Of a stretch of DNA of 64,000 nucleotides, positions 42,347 through 50,449 are shown one piece after another. Below the pieces are notes generated by a model. That model worked only from the letters and a program-made list of their open reading frames with translations, ran no database searches and had not been told where the DNA came from. The translations under genes were made by a program, and so were the position numbers. The DNA is from DAOUJI01 sp965197415 (GTDB lineage: Bacteria > Chloroflexota > Dehalococcoidia > Lucifugimonadales > JAGWBF01), in contig OZ240207.1 of the NCBI GenBank assembly GCA_965197415.1, forward strand, positions 2,418,001 through 2,482,000. Reading direction: 5' to 3'. The first letter of the stretch is position 1. Every line of letters starts with the position of its first letter.

Positions 42347-43273
42347 ATGGAGGTACGCGAACTAGTAAGCTTCTATCACGTTGCGAGGCTCCGCAGCGTG
42401 TCGAAAGCGGCTGAGTATTTGGAGATAGGCCAACCGACGGTTACGACCCATCTCCAGAAAATCGAACGCGAATACGGTCTGGTCCTCTTCGACCGAATAA
42501 AGCGGCCCATTCAGATGACCTCCGAGGGTTTCCGTTTCTATGAGTTGGCTAAACCCATAGTGGAAGGAATCGCAGAAGGTATAGAGAACCTGCGGACCCA
42601 GATGGACTACCCCGAACACAAGGGTTCCTTCATAATGGGCGCCTACCCCGACATGGTGCTGCATCACCTGCCTCCCATCATCAAGAACTTCAGGCAGAAT
42701 TATCCCAATGTCCAAATACGGCTGGTGGCCCGCTCCTACGCCAACCTCATGGAGATGGTGCTTTCGGGAGAGTTGGACATAGCCATCGGGGACATGCCTG
42801 AATCCAAGAACGTGCCTGTGGAATTCACCCACCTCTTCTCGTCGGACTTCGTGGTGGTCACCCCCCTTAAACACGAACTTCTGGACGTCCCCGACTTGCG
42901 CTTATCGGACATAGGTAAGTGGCCCTTGATAACCCTTGGCCCGACTTCCCGTAGCCGTCGGGCGTTGGAGGACGCTTTAAGGCGCCAGGGCATCCAGTAC
43001 AACATCACGCTGGAAATGGACATTATGGAGATGGCGAAGAGGTACGTGGAAATCGGGATGGGCGTCTCCGTGACCCACGACTTCGCCATTCAAGAAGAAG
43101 ACCACGAACGGCTGGGTATACGTTCGCTCAACGGGGTCATGTCCCCCAGCCAGATGGGGCTTATTTCCCTGAGGGGCAAATTCCTCAGCAGATCGGTCAA
43201 GAACTTCGTGGAAGCCTTGACCTCGGGCGTGGACCACCTGTCCAGCGACCGGCTCAGCGCCCACGCCATATAA
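42347..43273 (+). CDS. LysR-family regulator, CysB-like
   Basis: 308 residues. N-terminal winged helix (ELVSFYHVARLRSVSKAAEYL ... QPTVTTHLQKIEREYGLVLFDR), then a periplasmic-binding-like effector domain with VVVTPLKHELL and GMGVSVTHDFAI. Both the N-terminal pattern and GMGVSV near the C terminus recall the CysB/Cbl subgroup that senses sulfur status. Direct targets are unknown, but it stands immediately upstream of the DUF1800-NHL cluster and divergent from a small membrane protein. ATG at 42347 has GATGGAGG upstream, weak-to-fair. Confidence 0.85.
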   Translation: MEVRELVSFYHVARLRSVSKAAEYLEIGQPTVTTHLQKIEREYGLVLFDRIKRPIQMTSEGFRFYELAKPIVEGIAEGIENLRTQMDYPEHKGSFIMGAYPDMVLHHLPPIIKNFRQNYPNVQIRLVARSYANLMEMVLSGELDIAIGDMPESKNVPVEFTHLFSSDFVVVTPLKHELLDVPDLRLSDIGKWPLITLGPTSRSRRALEDALRRQGIQYNITLEMDIMEMAKRYVEIGMGVSVTHDFAIQEEDHERLGIRSLNGVMSPSQMGLISLRGKFLSRSVKNFVEALTSGVDHLSSDRLSAHAI

Positions 43274-43297
43274 CGCTCGGGCTAAGCCGCAAATTAT

Positions 43298-43327
43298 TTG
43301 ACAATTCCCGGTTGATGAACTTACAAT
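43298..43327 (+). promoter_or_regulatory. Upstream promoter of the DUF1800 cluster
   Basis: TTGACA (43298-43303), 18 bases, TACAAT (43322-43327). It lies just after the LysR stop. Confidence 0.55.
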
Positions 43328-43421
43328 AAGAACGTCTTCTATAATCAATCAAAGATGATATTTTATAAAGACATGGCTTATTCGAGCAGGAACAGCCCGC
43401 CCAGGCAATGGATGTTCTTTG

Positions 43422-43450
43422 TTGACAAGGGAAATCCCCTGTAATAGAAT
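43422..43450 (+). promoter_or_regulatory. Proximal promoter of the DUF1800 cluster
   Basis: TTGACA (43422-43427), exactly 17 bases, TAGAAT (43445-43450). The spacer has GGGA-AA-TCCC, a short dyad that could be an operator. Transcription would begin near 43457, about 69 bases before the ATG. Confidence 0.75.
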
Positions 43451-43525
43451 TCACCGGACTGCTGGCTGTTGCTTCTAGGCGCAGTCTGTTTAACTTATCA
43501 TCGAGAGGAAAGGAGGTTAGGCCGT

Positions 43526-44932
43526 ATGTCGAATGAAGATATAGCGTTAATGGCGCATCTTATGAGACGTGCCGGTTTCGGGGCCACGAGGGATCAGCTC
43601 GAACAGCTTGTTGAGAAGGGTTACGAGCAGGTCGTAGACGAATTGGTGGACCCGGACGCCTACGGTATACCGAAAGTAGACACTGACACGCTATACCGGT
43701 ACTATCCATCACTTCACGGTATAGCTCCTCCGCCGGAAGGGCGTTCCCACGTCATGTATCACTTGGTGAACAGCCAGCGCCAGTTGGAAGAGAAGATGGC
43801 GCTGTTCTGGCACCACATCTTCGCGACGGGCAACTCCAAGATAGACAACCCGACGGAGTTGGTGCGCCAGTTCCAGATGTTGAGGGACAACGGGCTTGGG
43901 AGCTATCGAGACCTTCTCGTAGAGCTTTCCAAAGACCCTGCCATGATCTTCTGGCTTGACAACAACTACAACCACAAGGACCAGCCCAATGAGAACTGGG
44001 GGCGTGAGCTCCTGGAGCTCTTCTCCATGGGCCAGGGGAACTACACAGAGAAAGATGTTTTCGAGTGTTCCCGGGCGTTCACGGGCTGGACCATAGCCGC
44101 AAAGCTTCCGAGGTCACCTAATGGGCGGTTCCTGTGGAGCTTCCTGTATGACCCCGAGGACCACGACGACGGCGAGAAGGAGTTCCTAGGCCACAGGGGA
44201 AGGTTCAACGGCGAAGACATCATTGACATCATCGTCCGTCAGCCGGCCACGGCCCGCTTCATCGGCAGGCACCTGTACAACTTCTTCGTAGCGGATGAAG
44301 TCCAAGTCCCCGCATGGCTGGACGTCCCACCCAGGGACTCGGTGGCCATGAACATAATCGGGGACGCCTTCGTAAACTCAGGGTTCAATATGAGCGAGAC
44401 TATGCGGGCGCTCCTCAACTCCGACTTCTTCAAAGAGGCGACCTTCCAAAAGGTCAAGAGCCCGGCAGAGGTCGTGGCGGGAGTAACCCGAATGGTGGGT
44501 GACTGGGCCTTCCCAAGGCCGGGGATCCTGCCCTTGGGCAACGAGCCCGGATACATGGGCCAGGAAATCCTGGACCCGCCCAGCGTGGAGGGATGGCATA
44601 CCGGAGCGGAGTGGATAGACAGCGGTTCGCTGGTGCGGCGAATCAACTTCTCAGCCGATCGCTTGTCCAATATCCAGATGCCCGGAGTGGTGTCCATCGT
44701 CAATAGGATCAAGGAACAGGGAACATTGTCGCCCGCGGGGCTGGTGGACGCGTGTCTGGACCTTCTAGGCCCCGTCCAAGTCGAGGGCGACACCAGGAAT
44801 GAGCTCATATCCCTCGCAGATCAGGGTGGCGACCTGCGCTGGGATACAGAGGAAGAGGCTGCGGGAGCGCCCCAGCGAATTGGGGACATGTTGGCCCTTA
44901 TAGCCTCCTCGAGAGAGTACCAATTCGGCTAG
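43526..44932 (+). CDS. DUF1800 family protein
   Basis: 468 residues from ATG at 43526 with AGGAGG upstream. The start IALMAHLMRRAGFGATRDQLEQLVEKGYE is the family signature; PNENWGRELLELFSMGQGNYTEKDVFECSRAFTGWTI and DPPSVEGWHTGAEWI are its other conserved blocks. No signal peptide or Tat motif is visible. Function is unknown; the family is nearly always next to DUF1501, as here (43 bases on). Part of a 43422-48461 unit. Confidence 0.9.
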   Translation: MSNEDIALMAHLMRRAGFGATRDQLEQLVEKGYEQVVDELVDPDAYGIPKVDTDTLYRYYPSLHGIAPPPEGRSHVMYHLVNSQRQLEEKMALFWHHIFATGNSKIDNPTELVRQFQMLRDNGLGSYRDLLVELSKDPAMIFWLDNNYNHKDQPNENWGRELLELFSMGQGNYTEKDVFECSRAFTGWTIAAKLPRSPNGRFLWSFLYDPEDHDDGEKEFLGHRGRFNGEDIIDIIVRQPATARFIGRHLYNFFVADEVQVPAWLDVPPRDSVAMNIIGDAFVNSGFNMSETMRALLNSDFFKEATFQKVKSPAEVVAGVTRMVGDWAFPRPGILPLGNEPGYMGQEILDPPSVEGWHTGAEWIDSGSLVRRINFSADRLSNIQMPGVVSIVNRIKEQGTLSPAGLVDACLDLLGPVQVEGDTRNELISLADQGGDLRWDTEEEAAGAPQRIGDMLALIASSREYQFG

Positions 44933-44975
44933 GCGCACCGGAAAAGACAAGGGAACCAAGAAAAGGAGGAATATC

Positions 44976-46103
44976 GTGACCGACAAGAAAGACCCGATCC
45001 TGGTCATCCTGCAGCTAACCGGCGGGAATGACTACTTCAACACCCTGATACCCCACAACGACCCCCTCTACCATGACAACCGGAAGATGGTTGGGATCAA
45101 GGACGAGGAGATGCTCCCGATAGACGACGAGTTCTCCCTCCACCCTTCCATGGGACCCATGAAGGAGCTTTGGGACATGGGCAAGGTCGCCTTCATCCAC
45201 GGCGTCGGCTTCCCCAACTCCCCGCGCTCCCACTTCCGCGCCATGGACATCTGGCACACCTGTGAGCCGGACAAGGTAGCCACCGAAGGCTGGCTGGGAC
45301 ACGCCACCCAGCAGATCGACCCCAACAAGGAAAACGTGCTCTCCTCGGTCAACTTCGGGAACGGCCTGCCCCGCGCCCTGGCCAAGCCCGGCGTATCCGT
45401 CGCTTCCGTATCCGACCTCGCCACCTACGGAATCCTGACCGGTCTGGAAGACCAGCAGCGGCAGGTCGCCCTGGAGCGGTTCGAGCGCATGTACGCCCCT
45501 GCCATCGGCACGGGCTACACGATGGACTACCTGAGCATGACCGGTCTGGACGCGCTCAAGGGCGCCGACATTCTGCGGACTGCCCCGGACATATACGAGT
45601 CCAACGTCGAGTACCACGGCAGTTCCATAGGCCGCAAGATGCGAGACATCGCTCAGGTCCACCTGGCCGGTTTCGGCACCCGCATCTTCTACACGCAGCA
45701 CGGCAGCTTTGACACCCACGCCACCCAGCTCGGCGCCCACGCCCAGCTGTGGACGGATGTCTCTCACGCAGTGCGTGACTTCTACGCCGACCTTCAAGAG
45801 CACGACGCCGCCGACAACGTGGTGGTGTTCATGTTCTCCGAGTTCGGCAGGCGGGTGAAGGACAACGGCTCCGGCACCGACCACGGCGCTGGCGGACTGG
45901 CCGTCGCAATAGGCGACCCGGTAGCGGCCGGATACCACAGCGAGTACCCGTCCCGCAAGCCTGAGGACCTCCAGTTTGGAGACTTGGTGCCCAACGTGGA
46001 CTTCCGCGGCGTGTACTCCACCATCTTGGAAGATTGGATGAACATCGAAGCCGCCCCCATCGTCGGCGGAAACTTCGAGGCTCCGGCCTTCATCAAGAAG
46101 TAA
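44976..46103 (+). CDS. DUF1501 family protein
   Basis: 375 residues from GTG at 44976 with AAAGGAGG upstream. LTGGNDYFNTLIPHNDPLYHDNR, FIHGVGFPNSPRSHFRAMDIW, QHGSFDTHATQLGAH and FMFSEFGRRVKDNGSGTDHGAGG are the DUF1501 hallmarks; the fold is thought to be alkaline phosphatase/sulfatase-like, with the last His/Asp/Glu as possible metal ligands. Most relatives have a Tat leader; this one starts directly at the core, so it is probably cytosolic. Substrate unknown. Confidence 0.9.
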   Translation: MTDKKDPILVILQLTGGNDYFNTLIPHNDPLYHDNRKMVGIKDEEMLPIDDEFSLHPSMGPMKELWDMGKVAFIHGVGFPNSPRSHFRAMDIWHTCEPDKVATEGWLGHATQQIDPNKENVLSSVNFGNGLPRALAKPGVSVASVSDLATYGILTGLEDQQRQVALERFERMYAPAIGTGYTMDYLSMTGLDALKGADILRTAPDIYESNVEYHGSSIGRKMRDIAQVHLAGFGTRIFYTQHGSFDTHATQLGAHAQLWTDVSHAVRDFYADLQEHDAADNVVVFMFSEFGRRVKDNGSGTDHGAGGLAVAIGDPVAAGYHSEYPSRKPEDLQFGDLVPNVDFRGVYSTILEDWMNIEAAPIVGGNFEAPAFIKK

Positions 46104-46162
46104 GTCCTAAGAATCGTCCGCCCACGGGCGGAGCTCAGGCAAAAAATCGATCCGAAACGTCG

Positions 46163-46197
46163 GGGGAACCGGGGAGGCGCAAGTCCCCCGGTTCCCC
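46163..46197 (+). terminator. Strong hairpin after DUF1501
   Basis: GGGGAACCGGGG (46163-46174) pairs perfectly with CCCCGGTTCCCC (46186-46197) over an 11-base loop. A smaller hairpin TCCGCC/GGCGGA (46117-46132) precedes it, followed by AAAAAA. No T-tract follows the large stem, so it may reduce rather than stop transcription into the NHL genes. Confidence 0.6.
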
Positions 46198-46279
46198 TGC
46201 TGGCTTTCTGTGGCAGGACAACCGGAAGTTCCGGAACCGCCAGGTCATCACGGAAGCAATAACCTGAAAGGTCTGCGAT

Positions 46280-47341
46280 ATGCTGACACAATACGTCGCT
46301 GGTCGCGTGTACGACTACGACCACTGCATAGGCGGAAACTTCCTCTGGGCTTGCGATTTCGCCCTCAGCCCGGGAGGCAGCGTGTACATTGCCCAGAGAG
46401 GGTTCGAGTTCTTCGGTAACCACGGGCTGTTGAAGACCTCGCTTAGTGAAGAGCCTGTGTGGGAGAACAAGGGACCGCTGTTCGGAGACGGAAAATGCCG
46501 TTTCCCCAGCGCCATCGAACTGGACCAGGATGAGAACATCTACGTCGCCGACGACTACGTCGACCGCATATTCGTCTTCAACAAAGACGGAGAGTTGCTG
46601 ACCTCCTGGGGAAACAGCGACGAAGGTGAAGGCGAAGTGGCGGGGCTTCCTGGATTCGGCGCCGGCCTGTACCTCAAGAAGCTGAATGGCGGTTCCAACG
46701 GGGACGGCCAACTGAACGGTCCGGCCGGGTTGGCCTTTGACGCTGACGGCAACCTGTTTGTCGTGGACTCCTACAACCACCGGGTTCAGAAGTTCACCAA
46801 GGATGGCCAGTTCATCTCCAAGTTCGGTTCTTACGGCAGTGGGCCGGGAGAACTGAACCACCCCTGGGGCATCAGCGTCGACCAGGCCCAGAACATTTAT
46901 GTGGCTGACTGGAAGAACGACCGGGTGCAGAAGTTCTCGCCTGAAGGCAACCATATCGCCAGTGTCGGCTACGGGTCGGGCACAGATCCGGGCCAACTTT
47001 CCCGTCCCGCCAACGTGGCCGTGGACAGGGACGGGGATGTCTACGTCGTGGACTGGAAGAACGACCGCGTCAACATATACGACGCTGAGGGAGACTTCGT
47101 CACCTCCTTCTCAGGAGACGCCACCGAACTGTCCAAAACGTCTAAGTCGAGAGTCGACGTCAACCCCGACTACATCAAAGCCCGGAAACGAGCCGACCTG
47201 TCCAAGGAACCCTTCTTCCGAAGTCCTGTGGCGGTGAACCTGGATGACGACGGCTTCATCTACGTGTTGGAGACCATCGCCCCTCGCATCCAGATATACC
47301 AGAAGCACGGGGACTTCGTGGACGCTCAGTTCAACTTGTAA
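46280..47341 (+). CDS. NHL-repeat beta-propeller protein, copy 1
   Basis: 353 residues. Six or so NHL/YWTD-like blades with repeated signature NIYVADDYVDRIFVFNKDGE, NLFVVDSYNHRVQKFTKDGQ, NIYVADWKNDRVQKFSPEGN, DVYVVDWKNDRVNIYDAEGD and FIYVLETIAPRIQIYQKHGD. No signal peptide. It would be a cytosolic ligand-binding or protein-binding scaffold, or a lactonase/hydratase-like propeller. It aligns without gaps to the next gene. ACCTGAAAGGT is upstream of the ATG. Confidence 0.9.
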   Translation: MLTQYVAGRVYDYDHCIGGNFLWACDFALSPGGSVYIAQRGFEFFGNHGLLKTSLSEEPVWENKGPLFGDGKCRFPSAIELDQDENIYVADDYVDRIFVFNKDGELLTSWGNSDEGEGEVAGLPGFGAGLYLKKLNGGSNGDGQLNGPAGLAFDADGNLFVVDSYNHRVQKFTKDGQFISKFGSYGSGPGELNHPWGISVDQAQNIYVADWKNDRVQKFSPEGNHIASVGYGSGTDPGQLSRPANVAVDRDGDVYVVDWKNDRVNIYDAEGDFVTSFSGDATELSKTSKSRVDVNPDYIKARKRADLSKEPFFRSPVAVNLDDDGFIYVLETIAPRIQIYQKHGDFVDAQFNL

Positions 47342-47399
47342 GCGTCCACACCACCCCGAACCACCGGCAAGAAGACTTTAAGGAGCGTGAGAGAGACAA

Positions 47400-48461
47400 A
47401 TGCTTACCAAACAAATAGCTGGCCGCGTGTATGACTACGACCGTTGCATTGGCGGTAACTGGCAGTGGGCTTGCGACTTTGCCATGGGCCCCAACAGGAC
47501 GCTCTGCGTCGCCCAGCGGGGGTTTGAGTTCTTCGTGACCCACGGACTTATCAAGGCCACCCTGGACGAAAAGCCGGTTTGGGAAAACCGCGGTCCTCTT
47601 TTTGCCGACGCGCAGAGCAAGTTTCCCTCGTCCATCGAGTTGGACGCCGACGAAAACATATACGTCTCTGACGACTACGCGGACCGGATTTTCATATTCA
47701 ACAAGGACGGCGAGCTGCAGACCAGTTGGGGCAACGACGACCAGGGCGCTGGCGAGCTGGCTGGCCTGCCGGGGTTTGGGGCTGGACTTTACCTGAAGAA
47801 GATTCAGGGAGGCTCCGCTGGTGACGGAGAGCTCAATGGACCCTCCGGTCTGGCCTTTGACAAAGACAGCAACCTGTTGGTGGTGGACAGCCATAACCAC
47901 CGGGTGCAGAGGTTCACCAAGGACGGTCAATTCCTGTCCAAGTTCGGTTCCTACGGCTCCGGGCCCGGAGAATTGAACATGCCATGGGGGATATGCGTAG
48001 ACAACGGCAACAACGCCTACGTCGCCGACTGGAAGAACGACCGGGTGCAGAAGTTCGGCCCTGACGGCGACTTCATTGCCACGATCGGTTACGGTCCAGG
48101 CACCGGACCTGGGGAGATGCAGCGGCCTTCTTCCGTGGCCGTTGACGCCGAGGGAGACATATACGTGGTGGACTGGAAGAACCACCGGCTGAACATGTAC
48201 GACGCTGAGGGCGAGTACATCTCGGCATTTGTGGGTGACGCCGACAAGCTGTCCGGCACCGCCTCAGGCCGCGTTGACGCCAACCCGGACTACCAGAAAG
48301 CACGGAAGCGGGCCGACGTATCCAAGGAGGTCTATTTCCGAGGCCCGGTGGCTGTCAACGTGGACGACGACGGTTTCATCTACGTGCTGGAGACCATCGC
48401 CCCCCGCATCCAGATATACCAGAAGCACAAGGGCTGGATTGACGCCCAGTTCAACCTGTAA
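47400..48461 (+). CDS. NHL-repeat beta-propeller protein, copy 2
   Basis: 353 residues, the same length as copy 1; well over half of the positions are identical by eye, from AGRVYDYD...CIGGN to DAQFNL. The blade signatures (NIYVSDDYADRIFIFNKDGE, NLLVVDSHNHRVQRFTKDGQ, AYVADWKNDRVQKFGPDGD, DIYVVDWKNHRLNMYDAEGE) recur. This is a local tandem duplication, with 58 bases between the genes and AAGGAGCGTGAGAG as ribosome site. The most variable parts are the blade-1 top loop and the ends of the blades. Confidence 0.9.
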   Translation: MLTKQIAGRVYDYDRCIGGNWQWACDFAMGPNRTLCVAQRGFEFFVTHGLIKATLDEKPVWENRGPLFADAQSKFPSSIELDADENIYVSDDYADRIFIFNKDGELQTSWGNDDQGAGELAGLPGFGAGLYLKKIQGGSAGDGELNGPSGLAFDKDSNLLVVDSHNHRVQRFTKDGQFLSKFGSYGSGPGELNMPWGICVDNGNNAYVADWKNDRVQKFGPDGDFIATIGYGPGTGPGEMQRPSSVAVDAEGDIYVVDWKNHRLNMYDAEGEYISAFVGDADKLSGTASGRVDANPDYQKARKRADVSKEVYFRGPVAVNVDDDGFIYVLETIAPRIQIYQKHKGWIDAQFNL

Positions 48462-48485
48462 ACGTCATTTCACAAGACCAATGGA

Positions 48486-48523
48486 AGAGGGCCGGTCGCG
48501 CATAACCGGCCCTCTCTCTATTT
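48486..48523 (+). terminator. Terminator after the NHL genes
   Basis: AGAGGGCCGGT (48486-48496) and ACCGGCCCTCT (48505-48515) form an 11-bp stem with an 8-base loop, then CTCTATTTCG. It closes the rightward cluster and could also work leftward for trxB. Confidence 0.75.
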
Positions 48524-48554
48524 CGATTACGGCACAGTTCGGGGCGTTTGGACC

Positions 48555-49487
48555 TTAGCTCCCAGCGCTCTGGATGTAGTGGTAGGCGGACAGCGCGGCG
48601 GTTATTCCGTCGCCCACTGCGGAGCCGAGTTGCCTGAAGGACCCAGAACGGATGTCCCCGGCCGCGAAAACCCCTGGTGTAGACGTGGCCATAGCAATGT
48701 CCGTGACTATACATCCGGACTCGTCCAGCTCCAACTGTCCCTGGAGGAAGTCCGCGTTTGGCGTGAACCCTATGTATATGAAGGCCGCAGCGGTGGGGTA
48801 ATCATATGCTTCCCCCGTCTTCAGGTCCTTTACCCGCGCCGTCTCCACAACCTCGCTGCCCTTGATCTCCTCGACCACGTGGCTCCACAGGAAGTCCATC
48901 TTGGGATTTGCGAACGACCTCTCTTGCAGGATGGGGCTGGCTCGAAGCTGGTCTCTACGGTGTATCACGGTGACCTTGTTGACTATGGATGAAAGGTAGT
49001 TGCCTTCGTCCATAGCGGCGTCGCCGCCTCCAATCACAACCACGTTCTCGCCACGGAAGAAATTGGCGTCGCACACTGCGCAGTATGACACGCCCCTGCC
49101 GGAAAATTCCTCTTCTCCGGGAATGCCCATCTTTTTGTGGGAGCCCCCTGCCGTTACGATAACGGCGCTGGCGGTGTATGCTCTGTCGGAGGTGCTGACG
49201 GTCTTGATGGGCTGACTGAGGTCCTCCAGCGACTCGACTTCTTCATAGCGTATCTCAGCCCCGTACCTGCTGGCCTGGTCGCACATTTGTTGAGAGAGCT
49301 GGGGTCCGAGAATCCCCTCAGGAAAGCCTGGGTAGTTTTCGATTGCCCCGGTGAGCAGGATCTGGCCTCCGCAGCCCAGTTTCTCCAGCATCAGCGTCTT
49401 GAGACTGGCTCTTCCTGCGTAAAGCGCAGCGCTTAGTCCGGCCGCTCCGCCGCCAACTATTACCACATCGTAGTCTGCGTTCCCCAC
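48555..49487 (-). CDS. trxB: Thioredoxin reductase
   Basis: 310 residues. FAD-binding VIVGGGAAGLSAALYAGRA, redox centre CAVCDA with Cys136 and Cys139, NADPH-binding VIGGGDAAMDEGNYLS, and GVFAAGDIRSGSFRQLGSAVGDG. It reduces thioredoxin with NADPH. It follows the epimerase by one base in a minus-strand operon with htpX upstream. Confidence 0.92.
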   Translation of the reverse strand: MGNADYDVVIVGGGAAGLSAALYAGRASLKTLMLEKLGCGGQILLTGAIENYPGFPEGILGPQLSQQMCDQASRYGAEIRYEEVESLEDLSQPIKTVSTSDRAYTASAVIVTAGGSHKKMGIPGEEEFSGRGVSYCAVCDANFFRGENVVVIGGGDAAMDEGNYLSSIVNKVTVIHRRDQLRASPILQERSFANPKMDFLWSHVVEEIKGSEVVETARVKDLKTGEAYDYPTAAAFIYIGFTPNADFLQGQLELDESGCIVTDIAMATSTPGVFAAGDIRSGSFRQLGSAVGDGITAALSAYHYIQSAGS

Positions 49488-49488
49488 G

Positions 49489-50445
49489 TCAGCCCCTCAA
49501 TCCGTAGGCAGGCAGGATTTCTTCTGAGCTTCTGAAGTAGTTTACGGTCCGGGCCAGACCCTCGGCCAGCTCAACGTTGGGTCTCCATCCAAGCTCATTG
49601 GTGATACGGCTGCTGTCGAGGATGATTTTCCTGAGCTCACCTGGTCGGGCGGGGCCGTATATGGGCCTCCACTTGTATCTCAAAATGTCCTTGAGCAGAT
49701 CGAAGAGGCGATTGATGGATGTGCTTTCCCCAGCACCCACGTTGTATATGCCACGCCCTCCCTCTATGGCCAGAATGTTTGCTTCCACCGCGTCATCCAC
49801 GTAGAGAAAGTCTCTTTCTTGCTCGCCGTCGCCGAATATCCGTGGCTGCTTCCCTTCCATCATAGCCTTGATGAAAATGGACACCACTCCGGATCCGCCG
49901 GTGGAATTCTGGCGAGGCCCAAAGATGTTTCCAAACCGGAGGATGGCGTAGTTTAGCCGGTACATCTGGCTAAAGAGGACAACGTATTCTTCCGCCACCC
50001 TCTTGGACAAACCAAAGGGAGTGTCGGGGTTTATCGGATGGGCCTCGTCGCAGGGAAGATATTGAACGTCCCCGTAGAGGTTGTTCGCCGGCGAGGCGAA
50101 GATGAACTTTTCGACGCCATACTGCCGTGACAGTTCCAGGAGCCTGACCGATCCAAGAACGTTGACCGCAGCGTCGCCGACCGGGTCCTTCATCGAGTTC
50201 GCCACCCCGACCTGGGCAGCATGATGGCAGACGACATACGGTTTCTCCCGCTCAAACACCTCGGTCAGCGCCGGGTCGGAGACGTTGGCATGGTAAAAGA
50301 CTGCGCCCTTGTTCTGGTTGCGCAGCTTGCCGGCGCTCAGGTCGTCAACCACAACGACTTTGTGGCCCTCGGAAACCAACCTATCCACAAGATGGGAGCC
50401 GATAAAACCGGCTCCGCCGGTCACCAATATGGTCCTGGCAGTCAC
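49489..50445 (-). CDS. NAD-dependent epimerase/dehydratase homolog lacking catalytic Tyr
   Basis: 318 residues of the extended SDR family. VTGGAGFIGSHLVDRL (8-23) binds NAD, HHAAQVGVANSM and RFGNIFGPRQN are GalE-like, and FGDGEQERDFLYVDD matches UDP-glucose 4-epimerase types. However, the catalytic YxxxK reads FGLSK: Phe144 replaces Tyr, with Lys148 kept. The Ser/Thr partner site (normally FASTGGAIYG) reads FASPANNLYG, with Pro119 in place of Thr. A normal epimerase reaction is therefore doubtful; a binding or regulatory role or an altered mechanism is possible. It lies 5 bases beyond htpX. Confidence 0.85.
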   Translation of the reverse strand: MTARTILVTGGAGFIGSHLVDRLVSEGHKVVVVDDLSAGKLRNQNKGAVFYHANVSDPALTEVFEREKPYVVCHHAAQVGVANSMKDPVGDAAVNVLGSVRLLELSRQYGVEKFIFASPANNLYGDVQYLPCDEAHPINPDTPFGLSKRVAEEYVVLFSQMYRLNYAILRFGNIFGPRQNSTGGSGVVSIFIKAMMEGKQPRIFGDGEQERDFLYVDDAVEANILAIEGGRGIYNVGAGESTSINRLFDLLKDILRYKWRPIYGPARPGELRKIILDSSRITNELGWRPNVELAEGLARTVNYFRSSEEILPAYGLRG

Positions 50446-50449
50446 TTGT

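Noticed and set aside
45015..45938. Minus-strand open frame over DUF1501 (and similar ones at 45794-46996 and 47331-48185 over the NHL genes)
   Set aside because: Antisense shadows: Val/His/Gly-rich composition follows from the codon use of the real genes, and they mirror the repeats of the propellers.
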